A stretch of DNA of 64,000 bases from Ooceraea biroi. Its lineage: Eukaryota > Arthropoda > Insecta > Hymenoptera > Formicidae. Shown here piece after piece: positions 38,641 through 51,600 of this stretch. A program made the translations under genes and the position numbers. Numbering within the stretch: the first letter of the stretch is position 1; every line of letters starts with the position of its first letter. Where the stretch lies: positions 15,944,663-16,008,662 of the forward strand of contig NC_039509.1 of NCBI RefSeq assembly GCF_003672135.1, read 5' to 3'. The notes beneath the pieces were generated by a model that saw only the letters and a program-made list of their open reading frames with translations, was not told where the DNA came from and did no database searches.

Positions 38641-39930
38641 AGGAGCTCCATAGTTGAAGTAGGATCGATAAATGTAGGAGGGAAGGGCGAGGGCGCCCGG
38701 GAAGAAACAAGGGAACTGGGTATCTCTGTGAAAGAGGTCTCCGAGATGTGTTCCTGCTGCTCCCTCCGATCCATCAAAGGAGGAACTTTGCCAATGTCGA
38801 GGTGGCCCTGTCTCTCCGCGTTTCTCTTTCTCTTTCCTCGGCCATGCTACTCCCGGCCTAACAATCACACGTCGCTATGGTATTCGGGTTTAATGAACCC
38901 TCCACAGAGGTTTCTCGATAAATGTTTCGCTTTTGTTCCTATCACGTCCGGTATTGAGAGAGAGTTGGAATTGTGTAATTAATTCTCCTAACAAGAGACA
39001 CATTTGCCAAATCGTCAAACGCTGGCGAATAATAAGTTTGCGTCATTTTTACAATGCCCGAACTTGCGTTCGAGAACAACATGCGGGCATTACATAAGCG
39101 TCTTTCCTTTCTAAGTAATGTTTCGAGGTTCTATTATGCACCTATATACACCTCTTTTATGTCACTCGTATTTTTTGAACTATTGTTCGTGAATCCACAG
39201 ATGAAGGGGGAAAGAGAAATAGAATCTGACTGATTCGCAGTTTTGTCTGATTGTTTGCTCCGTTGTGTGACATTGTCATGTATATGAAGGAGGAGCGTTC
39301 TTTGAATCACAGCCAGGAATCTCGAGCGAGACTATTTTTCGTGACGTTTGACCCGTTTCTATCGAACGGCAGTGGCGTCATCGCGGGGAATGTCAGATCA
39401 ATGGTCCCCGGGGAGTTGGCGACGGATGCCTTCCTACCCCGCGCGCATCCCCCAACTTAGGGGGTACTTCCAGGCGCGTGGTAGTGCGCACGATTATGCA
39501 TTACCAGCCCACACCAGTTTTCGGTCGAATGAAAGTTGGGAAAGGCCGTGCGAGCCAATCACGACCATCGTCGTAACCGGACGGGGGTTCTACGGGAACA
39601 GATCGAGGGAAGGTTTTTGCCACGAGAGAAAAAAACTCTAAAAATTTACTTTGAATTAAATTTATATCAATATCGTGCACTGTTAATACATGTTGAATAA
39701 TCATTTAATTGTACCGTTCGCGAATGGAGGCGATCTTGATGCCAAAGTTACCTCGTAAATTGTCTTTCTGCCATCAGCGAATCTTGCAAGTTTAGCTCAA
39801 TGCTTAAAACAATTGCTAGTAATTTCGTATTTCATCCAAAATCGACTTGAAGAGAGATTCTATTAAATTTGTTACCAAACAAGCACGCGAAGCTAGCTTG
39901 CCCGGCTCTCTCGGTTGAGAGCCACTGGTA

Positions 39931-39958
39931 TGACGTCATACAGAGTTCAATGACGTCA
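39931..39958. promoter_or_regulatory. two perfect CRE palindromes 20 bp apart
   Basis: TGACGTCA occurs at 39931-39938 and again at 39951-39958, exactly two helical turns apart. The first is extended to a 12-base palindrome (TATGACGTCATA). A short inverted repeat (GGCTCTC / GAGAGCC, 39904-39923) lies just upstream. CREB/ATF-family bZIP factors bind this site; use in this locus is inference. It may belong to the promoter region of the minus-strand RING gene. Confidence 0.45.
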
Positions 39959-40588
39959 CAGGGCGTTCGATACGAGAGAGCGGGATTTTGTAGTGGGGGC
40001 CGCTACACCGAGATGAGAATAAAGAAGAGCACGATGCTGACGAAGGGGATGGAAAAACGGAGGCGAGAAGCGCCAGACGCGGAGAAACCGGCGCGGTTAG
40101 AGCAACGCCGTTTCACGCAGTTCTGACCAAGCATTCCCGCGGCCGTTATCTGATTGTTATCATGACGTTATCGCTACATCCATCATGCAGATACCGACGC
40201 ACCTAGAACGCCACTCTTTCACGCATCTGCGTGCTCCGGCGTTATCGTTGGTGTTTAATCGACACACTGCTTGCGCAGCTTCAATAACCTCCCATTAATT
40301 AGCGATCTCTCTTGATTGTGCGACGTTTCATTAAGTCGCAAATAAATCGCGCGTTAATGGCAGACCGCCGCGCGAGTACGCACCAACATCCGCTCCAAGA
40401 TTCCTCTCAGCGGTCCTCGTTGGCGTCCGCGAGTGGATGCTAGTCGGGGCGCCGCATTGCGCCACCCCCACTATAAGCCCACCCCGCGCTCATAAAAGTC
40501 ACCCTTGTAATACTCTTACTGTGGCAAGGAAAGGCAAGGCGCAATTCGCCACGGGAAAAGTTCTATGCCCAACGACGCGAGTTACGCT

Positions 40589-40589
<1 letters not shown>

Positions 40590-40625
<36 letters not shown>
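40590..40625. repeat. (GA)n microsatellite
   Basis: An 18-repeat uninterrupted AG run. Similar shorter GA/CT tracts occur at 41533-41550, 44461-44510, 46947-46980, 53715-53734, 54665-54690 and 57480-57513. GAGA-factor-type proteins bind such runs in insects. Confidence 0.95.
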
Positions 40626-40628
<3 letters not shown>

Positions 40629-42500
40629 CTTTGAAATGTATTCTTTCAATCTGGGAACGTAGCGTGAAACATTCCCGAGAGAGTGGAGAATAATCGCGGA
40701 TAATTCGCAGTTTAATCACCCGTAAATTACTCCGCGCGTGCTTTCTCCTTTTCGTTCTGTAGAATGGCAAATGAGACGCTACGTGCGCACTGTGCGAGTT
40801 CCATGAAAAGGAAAAGAACGATTATGTACCTTTCTCACCCCATGGGGTGAAAACGATAACAACGTTTTATTGCCTTTGTCAGATTTATGGAGAGCTACTG
40901 TTCACGCGATACGTCAATTTCCTCTCGGCAGAAAGTTACGGGCGCGGGTAGCATTCCCATTCACGGATCAGACGGGGACAACACAGGAATTCTCCACTAC
41001 GTCGGTATTAATCAACTGAAAGGTATTATCCTGCCGGCGGAACGGCGTAATCGGCATAATTTACGCGTTCACGCCGTCCAGGTACCGGCGAGAAGCGAAA
41101 TTGGAGTAAATTGAAAAGGATGGAGGAACGTGAAGCGGGTTCTGCTAAGACCGATCGCGGAAATGCGATGAGATCAATTTTCTCTGGTTCCCGTTACCGA
41201 AAACGAAGACTAAAACATTCATTTCTTATCAAGAACCGAGAAGATTTAAGATTCTCCATTTTCTCGGAGCTTATTTCGGAGCTGAAAGATTAATAGCACA
41301 TCTCAACTTTATTTTTTTTATATGTATAAAATATATTCTCCGAAGAAATCTAGTTCATATTAATATTACATTTTCAATTTTCAATTAATTTTACATTTTC
41401 TTTTATCAGTTTCTACGTAAGTAACAAAATTGGAAAATATCTGCAGAAGTAATTGCGCTAATGCAGCAGACACAAATCACAGAATCAATAATCGACGTCG
41501 CGCCAAATGGACCGTATTCAAACTGAAATAATTTTCTCTCTCTCTCTCTTTTCGCTCTCTCCTCGGAACTTCGTTTTCCTTCGGCGTAACAGTACCGCCA
41601 TCGCTCTGAAGTGAACCGACCTCGCTGGAGAGTGGAGAGCCACGGTATTCCGTTACCAGGAAAATCATTCGGCTTACCGGGTAACAACGTTCCGACTCGA
41701 ACGATAAGACTCCAGAACCGAATGACGAAGCTGAACCATCGGTACGATAAATCGCTAAACAGTGGCGACAGACGTTCGCATAAATGATCTACATGACCTG
41801 TGACTACGACTGGTCCCAGCGTTAATCTCGACTGCCTATCGTTATTACATAAAACTCAGCGTCTTATCAATTTGCACTCTCCTCCGCGAGATAGGTGAAT
41901 GATTGCGTCTTAAACCATCCGTGACAGAAAGCATTATGTGCGAGATGGCAGGCGCGTAGCTCGATAGCTGCGTAATTCGATGAATGATGACATCAATTGC
42001 CAAATGATCCCGGGGTAGACTAATGTACAGATCGAGATGGCGCAATCGCGATGGTCGAGTAAGCCGAAGTATTCGTCTCTCGATCGTTAAACGAATAAAA
42101 CAAAATTGGAGGAGACGACTCTTCCGCGCATTACCCCTCCCCAATCAGGGGGTGTCTTTTAAAAAGCAATTCACGCGCGGGTTCGTCATCCGACCGGGAG
42201 AAATTGTGACCCTCTCCCTCCCCCCTCCGGGCCTCTCGTCGAATCTTTTCCGCATAAGCTAAACGAAGATTTGTGGCCCGCTGATTAATGCTTCGTTAGT
42301 CGCGCTTACGGCGTGTCAGAGTTCAGCGGCGCTATTGGGTTTATATCAGCAGCCCCGTCCAACGACAAACGTCACGAAATCTTCTTCTGACAGCTGACGT
42401 ATAATCCTGCGTTCACAAGCTGGACAATCCATTATTTCGTGGAGGGGAGAGCGTCGAAACGAGCTTTCAAAACGTTTGCTTTCTAATCGGCCTCCGGTAG

Positions 42501-42530
42501 CGCATTAATTAAGCGCCATTAATTAAGCGC
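42501..42530. promoter_or_regulatory. tandem homeodomain-type palindromes
   Basis: The unit GCGC(C)ATTAATTAA occurs twice in a row and is closed by a third GCGC. Each unit contains the palindrome TTAATTAA, made of two overlapping TAAT cores, the typical paired-class/Antp-class dimer site. Function is inference. Confidence 0.35.
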
Positions 42531-45500
42531 TAACGTTTCCGACGCATCGCATTCTCGGCATCTGCTGCTCCTCTCGCTTCTTCATGCGAGCCACCTTGCA
42601 ACCGGAGCGTTTTCATTGTTAATCAACAATCAATTGAACTATTTGCTCGGAGAGTCGTTTACGACTCTCGTAAAACTTCGACTGGCTTAATCGCGAGTTG
42701 GATTCTCCATTTTTATTAGTTGCGATATCGCCGCGTGTGCTCCTTTCAAGACAGCGTTACTCATCAAGATTAGTTTAAGATTTTATAGCTCGACTGTGAA
42801 TCTGCCAACAGTGTGTTCGGTCAATAAAGAGATCGATTTGAAATTCAACTTCTTTGGACAAAATAGAGGCAAAATGCAGACACATATCATCCCGATTATG
42901 TGCTATTATTTATTTATTTATTAGTTTATTTGTATCTTCCATGATTTTAATATAAGTCCGCATAATTGAAGAAATATATCCGAGCAGGAGCCGTCCTTGT
43001 CGGCGCCTCTTATCGATGGAACTTCCCCAATGTGTTTTTAGCGTGAGCCGATACGTTATCCCGCAGGATGTTACAAAGTCCTGCGATAAGCCAGTGCGAT
43101 TTCGAAAATTCGTCCGCGCTATCTGTTCCGGCTGCAAGGACCAACGACGATCTCCGCGACTATTTGATAAATAAAATTTTCAATGATCGAGTTTCTTAAT
43201 CGCATATACTCGGACGAAGAGTTTCCCGGTAACAATGCATCATAAAGGCACACGTCATATTTCATGGTATTCCATTTACCAGCCATCGCGATAAAAAAAT
43301 ACGATTTTCACTCACGTCGGTTGCCCGCGTTGCTCGCGTTGCGTCACGTATCGTGCGCAGCGATCGTAAAGAACCGCGAGATGAATGCGGCGATCGCGTA
43401 GAAAAGTCGTAACAGCAACTTAACGAGTGCACAGACGAGGCATACAGACGGCCGTCTAAATTTGGATCGTACTGCGAGCCACGGCGAGACGATAGGATGT
43501 TTATGGATTGCGATAGCACGTTTTCACGGTGGAAATCTGCAAGTCGCCCAAAGTGCCGAGTGAATCATGGAAATCGCGCCGAATTTTCCTTCATTACGCG
43601 CGAGAGAGAATTGTAAATATCTCTCGCCGATCGCGGGAGATTGATAGCGCAAATCAGACAAAAATGAAGAAACCAACAAAGAGGTACGATTGCTTCACAA
43701 TTTTATTCCGAGGCGCCCGAGGAATAAAATTATAAAGCTTGTGATACGCCAATGCGAAAAGCGAAGTCGGTAATTCTGGCTGGTATGCCTCGTGCCCCCA
43801 AATCATATTTCAAAATGTTACATTAATCAGCCGGTTATAATCGACTCATAAAATCCGTGTGGCGTAACAACAAACGTACATACGTACGTACATGCGTACG
43901 TTTCCTTATAAAAGTGAAAGTAAGAGGCGCGCGCGATATATTCGCGGCCGCTACATTACGTTCCCGAATCTATCCTTATCTGTGTCGGCCATCGCAAAAA
44001 ACGCGTCAGAACGTTATTAGCGGACTAGCAATCAACGCGAGCTTAGAGACAATCGAAGAAATTACGAAACGACGGAGGATAAGGCTGCGACTGCCAGACC
44101 GTACGCTTCCCCGTATACGGTATTCCGCATTTCCGGGGACTGGTAATTCTGTTTAATAAAGAATTTAATACGACGAAGACTACGCTCCCTGAGAGGCAGT
44201 GCAAAACGCGACCGGGGATTAATTTATTTCTTCGTATCTCGTACGAGGTGTACGGTCTTTTGATTCGCGACGGCTGACGCGACTCAACGAGCAATTTTAA
44301 TTAAGTGACACCGTGACTAACATCGCGCGCGCGTGCATTAAAACGCGCCCGTGACTCAGGACTCGTCCCCCTGAGTTTTCAAGACTGGCATCGGGAATTG
44401 CAAAACGGTACACGGTGGGGGCAAATAATTACCTCTCTTATAGCCATGGAAAAAACAAGCTCTCCATCTCTCTCTCTCTCTCTTTCTCTTATTCTCTCCG
44501 TCTTTCTCGCATTCTCTGTTTCCTTTTCTGTTTAACACACATCAAACACCGAAATAACCGGCAATTTATTTAAAGTCACCGTTGCTTAATCACGCCGCGA
44601 TATTTTGCAGCCGCCGCGAGTCGTTACTTTTTCAATCGCCCGGGATTTTAAATCCGGCGTTTTAAGAGAAAGCACCGGGACGTTAACGCGCCCGGTCGCT
44701 AAACTCCCGGCTTTACGCCCGTCGAAACGTATCGCTCTCGGCGTTATTTTGAAGCGGCCGACGAGAGGCACGTCCTCCACCGGCGGCCACGAGCGAATTT
44801 TATTTCAAGACGAAAAGTCGTCTCTTTGCCTTTGGGAAATTGGACCGGCGGACCCTCCCCGCGTCGGTGTCGGTAACCAGGAATCGGATATTTTTGGAGC
44901 TCCCCCGTTTCGCTTCGCCCTCTCTCGCCATCGGCGCCGGGGTACGCTCAGGGGGACGAGCGCATTTTTCCGCGCGACCGACGCCTGCAATGCGCGTCGC
45001 GACGGAGATAAAAATATTTTCGTAAACTTCTCTGTCGCATATGTATGTAGCTATGTATTATTACATGTACACGTATCCGCGCTCGTCGGCGTGCGACGAT
45101 GCACGGCATCAAAATCCAACTCCGTGCATCTTTGTCCAGGCGAACGCTCGCGGAATACTGATGCCGCGAGCGCGCGACGAGTCGACGACATCAGAAGCGT
45201 TCTGCGATCCTCGATGTATCTCGATATGGCTCGATGCCATTCGACTGTGTTACACTTTCGAAGATTCCGTCTTCCGACGCATTCGATCGTGCAACTTGTC
45301 CCACCCGGCCTTTTCATTTTATTCACGTGCTCAATCGAATGAATTCAATGGGATCGCGAATCTCTCGGTCCTATCGAGTCCTCGTTCAGCGTTTGTATTT
45401 TCGCAGATCCGGGCTCATGCTTGCCCCCCTCCTACAAAATGCTTTCTTCTTTCTCAACTTTCCGAACCCCCGTCGCTAGTCTTCGGACTCCTTTTCTCTC

Positions 45501-46946
45501 CGTCTCTTTCAGAAGGATCGCAAGGATCGCCAACCCGTCGTCACTGCTATTTCTTGCGCGCGGTCCTCGTGACACTTTTCGCAGTTTATGGTTTACCGGA
45601 CTCTCCGATGGGACGCGACATACTAAGGCCTCCGACGGGTCCCGGCAGTATAATGCGGTCGATGGTAACGTACTACCTCCGTAGGGCGCTTTTGTTGCAG
45701 CGAGGCGCGCCTTTAGTGGCCGTGCATTACGTGCATTTCGTGCGGCCACGCCGCGGTTTGCGCGCGTTGCAATTTCGCTGCACTCTGATCAAACAGATTT
45801 TCGCGGGAGGAAGGAGGGGGGGAGGGAAGGAGAAAAACGAGATCACCGCTCGATTCGGCAAGCGGACAAGCTGAGTCACGCGAACTGCGCCGGCTTTTCG
45901 TTCGCGATAGACGCTGATATCCTCGTCCGTCGTCTCGCTCCACGTTGCGGAGGGGGTCTCCTCCTTCCACCGCGAGACACGCATTTTGCTCGCGATCGCA
46001 CTAATTACGCACATTTTTACGCGCGTGATAGCTTGAATGACGGCCGCTACGTTGCAGGTAGTAGAAGTAGTAGTAGCGGCGGCACTTAACGGTGAAAGTG
46101 TGTCACCGCGTTTTTAATTTACGCTCTATCGTCATAGATCGGCGGTCTTGAAACCTTCGCGCGTCATAGACGGCGCACGAGTTCCTGTATCCTGCGGTTC
46201 GTGCCGGCAAAAACTCGGAAAAATCGGTTTCCGTATCCTTTCCGTTCGGTCGAAAGGCCGCGCCGCGGCACTCACGCGCGCTCTCTCGCGCGCGGACAAT
46301 AATCGAAACGGAAAAGGACTATTAATAGCGACGTTGCGAAACTCGAGACCATAATGGCGTTCTTTTTCAATCGGTTATCAATGACAAGATAATAATAACG
46401 TTTCGAAGAATACAAATTGACGCGGATCATTTGGTTCTCACGGCCGATGTCACTTTTATAAATATAACATTACAAGCAAAAAGAAAAGAGAAACATAGAT
46501 TAAGCCTCACCGACTGATCCGGTGCACTTATACAATTGTATTTAGCTTTGTGCGGATAAAGATTAAATGTTATCTATCAGCGTAAAAATAGCAACGTATT
46601 GTCAGATTATCCTTGACGAAACGAAGAGTTATGCACTCTTATTCGATTTATAGAAGATTTCTACAAAAAACTGAAAAGAAAAGGAGACGGAGACACGATA
46701 TCATCGCAACGACAAAGTTCATTCTATTTAACACTTAAATCCACGCTTCTCTGAATGCAAATTTGAGAGATCTCTCAAATGAAAATACTACTTTTTTACT
46801 GATTGCTTCGACCCGTAAGATTCGCATCGCTCCTAGACAGCGGCATTTATCATCGCAACAAAGTGAAAGAAATTGGCAAAAATTAGCAGCGTCACGAGGG
46901 TTGCACGCGTAAACACGATTAAAGGCCCACGAGGGTTGTGTTCGCC

Positions 46947-46980
46947 CTCTCTTTCCTTCTCTTTCTCTCTCTCTCTCTCC
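46947..46980. repeat. CT-rich microsatellite upstream of the 48.6 kb gene
   Basis: A pyrimidine tract mostly of CT dinucleotides. It and the GA tract at 47588-47609 lie 1-1.6 kb before the start codon at 48581, where the promoter or leader of that gene is expected. Confidence 0.8.
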
Positions 46981-48580
46981 CTTCTGGTTCAGGCACAGTA
47001 AAAGAAAGCCGACGCAGATGGTGAATAGTGGGGACCGGACGAGCGGGTAGGGTACACGATGCGTTCTCGTGCTGGCCGCGTTTGCTCCATGATCAGTCGT
47101 TCGCCGCGCGCGCGCCAAGCTGTCACGTTGCCGGCCGCGTCCCTCTAGTTCGTGCCGACGCGCGTGCAAGGTCCTACCACCGGATTGGCGAGGAATCGAT
47201 CAACACCCCTTCAAGGTACAGTGATAACGCACCCCGCGCGCGGGAGGTGGAGGGTGGTTCTCCCTCGTGTATCGGAGCATTGACTGGCAAAGGTGTGCCG
47301 TGCCTGCTGGAAGTTTGTTCGTCGTGGTGATAATCGCGAGAGGATTAAAAAAAAACGCAGGGTGAAAGTGACGTTCGCCGGATGGAACGAGTAATTTGCG
47401 AGCAATCGATTTTTTCCACAAGAGGCCCACGATTTTCCTGCTATCGATCGAGATCGGCGTGATCGGCTCCTGGCGACTACTGAAAATTCGCGGGTGAGAC
47501 AACGGTGATAATCGTCAACGCGGAGTGATCGCGTGCCCGACAATCTCGAGATATTAAGAGCGGCGCCGAAAGTTGTTCCCGCGCGCGCGAGAGAGAAAGA
47601 GAGAGAGACGGACGTCGCGCTTTCGACTCGAAAGTCGCGATCGAGAAACACTCGCGACGTCGCTTAGGCGAGGTACGGCTTATCTCGGTATTGTGATACA
47701 TACAGATTACGGCGCCGCGTCCAATCAGTGCTATCGCGCGTCTTTAGAAACGCGCGCGCCATAGGTCGGAATCTGCGATCGAGGCGAATCCCGAGAGCCG
47801 TAACAGGTGACACAATTAATTCCGATCGGGCCGCGATTGGCGGACGCGTTTCTCTGCGTTCGTTCCTCTCCCTCTTCCTCGCTGCCTACGAAGGCGAGGA
47901 AAAACGCGAGACGAACGCGAGCGGAACGATGGCAGATCGCAGCAGCCGAGTGGTCGATCTGACCGAGCATCCGGAAATTATCATCGATCTTCGACGCGGT
48001 TGAGACAAGAGGGGGGAGATATTTGATCGGCGTTCACTGGTGAACTCGTCGCTGAACTCGTCGGCGAATGGCTCGCATACATCTCACGACGAGTGTTGCT
48101 CTCGGCGATAATAGCTCGCGAATCGGGGCTCGCGTCCTTCTCGGCGCGACGAGAACGCGCGGGGTCACGTTCGCGCGGCGGTCGAATTAAAAAAAATACC
48201 AGGCGACGATCAACAAGGAGAACGGCCGATCGCCAGCGAGCGGACGATAACGAGACGGCCGCGCAGAAGGAGCATCAGTGGAAAGGAGGTCCCAGCCGGC
48301 GCCTCCTTGATCTCTCTTCTCGCCCGACGAGGCGCCGAGCTTGTCGACCAGCAAGACAACTACGACCGACAGTTTCTTTCTTAGAATCGGAACAAAAAAA
48401 GAAAACTGGTAGCTTCGCGCGACATCCCGCGTTTCCGTGACTTGTACAACCAGAGAGCGTACAGGACTCGAGAGGATTCGAGGAGCACCGAAGGAGTTTT
48501 GGGTCGGCGTGCGAAGGCTATTGACATGACAAAGTGACACTCCGAGATAGCGAGAGGAAGCCTTCAGAGGAGAAGCCAGG

Positions 48581-48686
48581 ATGATGATGCCACCGCCACA
48601 GGTCGTGGGTGTCCTGCTGAAGAAACCGGGACAGCAGACGCACCCACGATTACCGCCCCTAGACCCGCAGGAGACCAAGATCAGAG
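48581..48686 (+). CDS. first coding exon of an unidentified gene (partial, 35 codons)
   Basis: ATG ATG ATG opens a frame encoding MMMPPPQVVGVLLKKPG and then QQTHPRLPPLDPQETKIR. It ends in phase 1 at a strong donor (CAGAG then GTGAGC). An in-frame TAG lies 27-30 bases upstream of the first ATG, so this is the true N-terminus if the exon is real. The start context (GCCAGG before ATG) is acceptable. The proline-rich, disordered N-terminus is typical of transcription factors or scaffold proteins, but the family is not recognised. No matching second exon was found in the remaining 15 kb, so a long first intron is inferred. Confidence 0.6.
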
Positions 48687-51600
48687 GTGAGCTTCGTCAT
48701 CCTCTGCAAGTTGCTTTCTCTGATGCTCATTTACTTTTGATATTTTTTGATTGGACTGTTCAATGAGTAATTCTGGATTTTCTAATCGATTTGGCTCACA
48801 TAATTATAAGTTCCTTCAAAAATGCAATGAGATTTTACTCAATGCCTTTAGTGCCTCTGCTACTCTTAAGTTGCTTGCATAAAAACTTATCTATTGGAGA
48901 ATGCGGAATTACTTATTAGAAAACCTGGTACAAACACGTTGCCAAACGCTGTTATTGTTGAAGCACCATGTGAAATTCTCGTTCTCAATGAAATTTCACC
49001 TTGGTCGACGCGACTAATCTCGATCGCGACGTATCAATAAACATTCTTCAGCGAAACGCGCTGTTACCATACGCTACTGGGGAATGAAAGTTCCTTCCGA
49101 GAGTTCCCCTCGCGGGTGAGCAGAAGGAAAGAGTCATTATCTCCTGACGAATCTACAGATTACATTGGCCGAAAATCGTGAAATCGCGGCATTCACCTTT
49201 CAGGCATCGTGCTGGCGTTACACTATTATCGGTACTATGATTCACTGGAGAGTGTTATTATAACAAAGGACGCGAGCTGCCTTATCAGGGACTATAACGA
49301 GCATTCAGTCGAACGTTTCCTGAAATCCGAGCTGGTTCTCGGACTATCGACCCATCCGATATCTCTCCTTGCCTCGGTGCAGCAATGCACCCGCCGCCCT
49401 TTCAGTGATTAACGGCCGATCGAGGTGCGTCGAGTAAACCTGCGTTCAACTTTAAGATCGATCCGTGCCGGGAAACGCCTCGGAGGCAACATTCCGTTGG
49501 GACGAGCGACCACGCAAGACTTCCCGTAATGTAAATCGGCCGAACGCGACAATCGGAGATTAAATGGCTCCGTAGCGCCAGCTCGTTTACTCTATTATAC
49601 CGATCAGTCGAGCGGACGCCTCGCGTTGGCTCCGTTAACAATTATGTTAATAGGACGGCGGCGTGTTACGATAACGGTGTGTGCGTTTGATGCGATACGG
49701 ACAAACGAGCAGCACGATAAAAGGACTAGTCCGAGCAATGTTTCAATACATTGCTCCCGTTAAGCACATCTTCGGATACCGATGAAGCGCGGGTTTACTG
49801 GCGCGAAGCTCTTATTTCAGTACGTGGCACTCGGAACACGTGAAGTCGAGCCTACGTTATACCTTTTCCCTTTGCAGCCCTAAAATAACAAGCCGAAACG
49901 AGCACAGCAGCGACAGCACGTTTTGCTCGCTCGGGACTCCAGGAAGGAAACCCGACTCGCAAATTCCGGATGCCGAGCAAATATCAGAGCGTTTCTCTCT
50001 AGTCCGCCCAGGCGTCTCACCGCGACCTCTGAAAGGCCTTTTAGAGGCCCGTCTCGTTCGCACGCGATTGACAATTCGTGCTCCGTAATCCGGTATCTGG
50101 GCTACCGTGGTAACGGGATACTTTTACGCGGCCATCCATCCACTTCGCGTGGGGAACGTGGAAACGTGGGCTCTCCAGCGGGCGGGCCCTCGCGGAAAGC
50201 GTGTTTCTGGATACCAGAAATGTGAAACGGAGCGTCCCCCTCCTCCTCCGTCCGCCGCGCCGTACGCGCTGGCATTTCTCGGCAACTGAAGATCGTTTGA
50301 AGATCGAGCTGTGCGATCGCGCGATTACTCACTGGCGAACTCGGAGGCGCGATTTTAATCGCGGCAATACAACGTAATTTGGACAATCAGCCTGACAATC
50401 ATGGATGGATTCCGAAGCTCTTGCAGTGGCGCTCGCGTTGCGAGTGCTTACGCAGCGCCGAAAACGATGATGACGTTCCGTGGAACCGTCGCAAAAATAG
50501 ATCATTGTTCGGCCCGTGCCTCGGTCGAGGGCAGGAATGTCTGCCCGAGGCCACGTCGCAAGCAGACACTCGGCCTCTGATAGGCCTCTATCTAATCACA
50601 CGACTATCTAAGCTAAACATCGTATTTCAATAACTGTCGAGCGCGTCTTCCACAAGGATAGGCGCGACAGTCGCGATTTTTCCGTGGCGACGATGGAGGG
50701 TGAGGCGAATTTTCTTGGCGCGAACTCGCTCTGAGACGAAGTGATACCTAAATTCTTGCGGGTTTACGGCGGGTCAAGAAACAGTAAAAGGAAAGCGGGC
50801 GAAGCTCGGCGTTTCTCGTGCCAGTTTTCACGATCGCACATTTCATCGAATCCCCTGCCATCGGTTTTCCTCCCCGCGAGCGTCTATGCATCCGGCGGCG
50901 GGAGCAACCCTCTCTCTCGTAACGGGGACCTTATTAAACCCCGCCGGAGTTTCCGTTTCATTGCACGTTCGACAAGCGGTTACGACATCGCGGCGCACGC
51001 CAATCCCGCCGTTGCGAAACCCCGCAACGTGCAACGAGAGAGGCGTACCCGCTCGATAGCTCGGCTTTATATTATAATTTCGACCGCATGACGTTCGCTC
51101 GTTAATTATCCGCCGACACGAAGTGGTCGGAGAGATATCGCACTTGCGCGGAATCTTGTTCGGGGATTGTTTAATTATTCTGAAAGGACACTTCGGCGAC
51201 TCTCGTGACTCGGAAAGATTTATTATTGATGTTGGTAAAATCGTCTCTCGTTGCCTCTTTCTTTCTCTTTCTCTGTCTTCTTCCCGGCGCGGTTCGCAAT
51301 TTTCGCGAAATAAGAGTCGAACCTCGAGGACATAAAGGAGCTCTTTGTGGCACGAAGGGGCACTGCGGTCGTGTAAACAGCCAATGGGGCCCTTTAAAAA
51401 ATCGACGAGACGCACGCACGGTTGTCGACCCGAACGGAGCGACGCGCGTTTCACATTTCTCGTTCTTCAGCGTGTGTGCAGCGGGAAACTGGATTTCAAG
51501 GTGTTACGTCGTAGTATAAGGTAGTCGTCGACCGTCGCTGATGCGTTTTGTCGTTTCCGATTCGGCGGTTTCGGAGATATTCGCGAGAGACATGAATCTG

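Larger units (their letters stand above)
33801..48580. other. long CpG-rich non-coding region
   Basis: No protein-coding gene is supported. The stretch must hold the untranslated 5' exon(s) and promoter of the minus-strand RING gene, and probably leader exons of the plus-strand gene starting at 48581. A strong plus-strand donor (TTCAG then GTGAGT) ends at 36599. It also holds low-complexity CTC and CTG runs (38086-38115, 38521-38640), paired CRE sites (39931-39958), GA/CT microsatellites and homeodomain-type motifs (42501-42530). Confidence 0.5.

Noticed and set aside
38129..38777. Long minus-strand Gln/Ala/Ser-rich frames
   Set aside because: All three frames are open because of CTG/CAG-type low complexity. 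No frame shows a domain or convincing splice partners.
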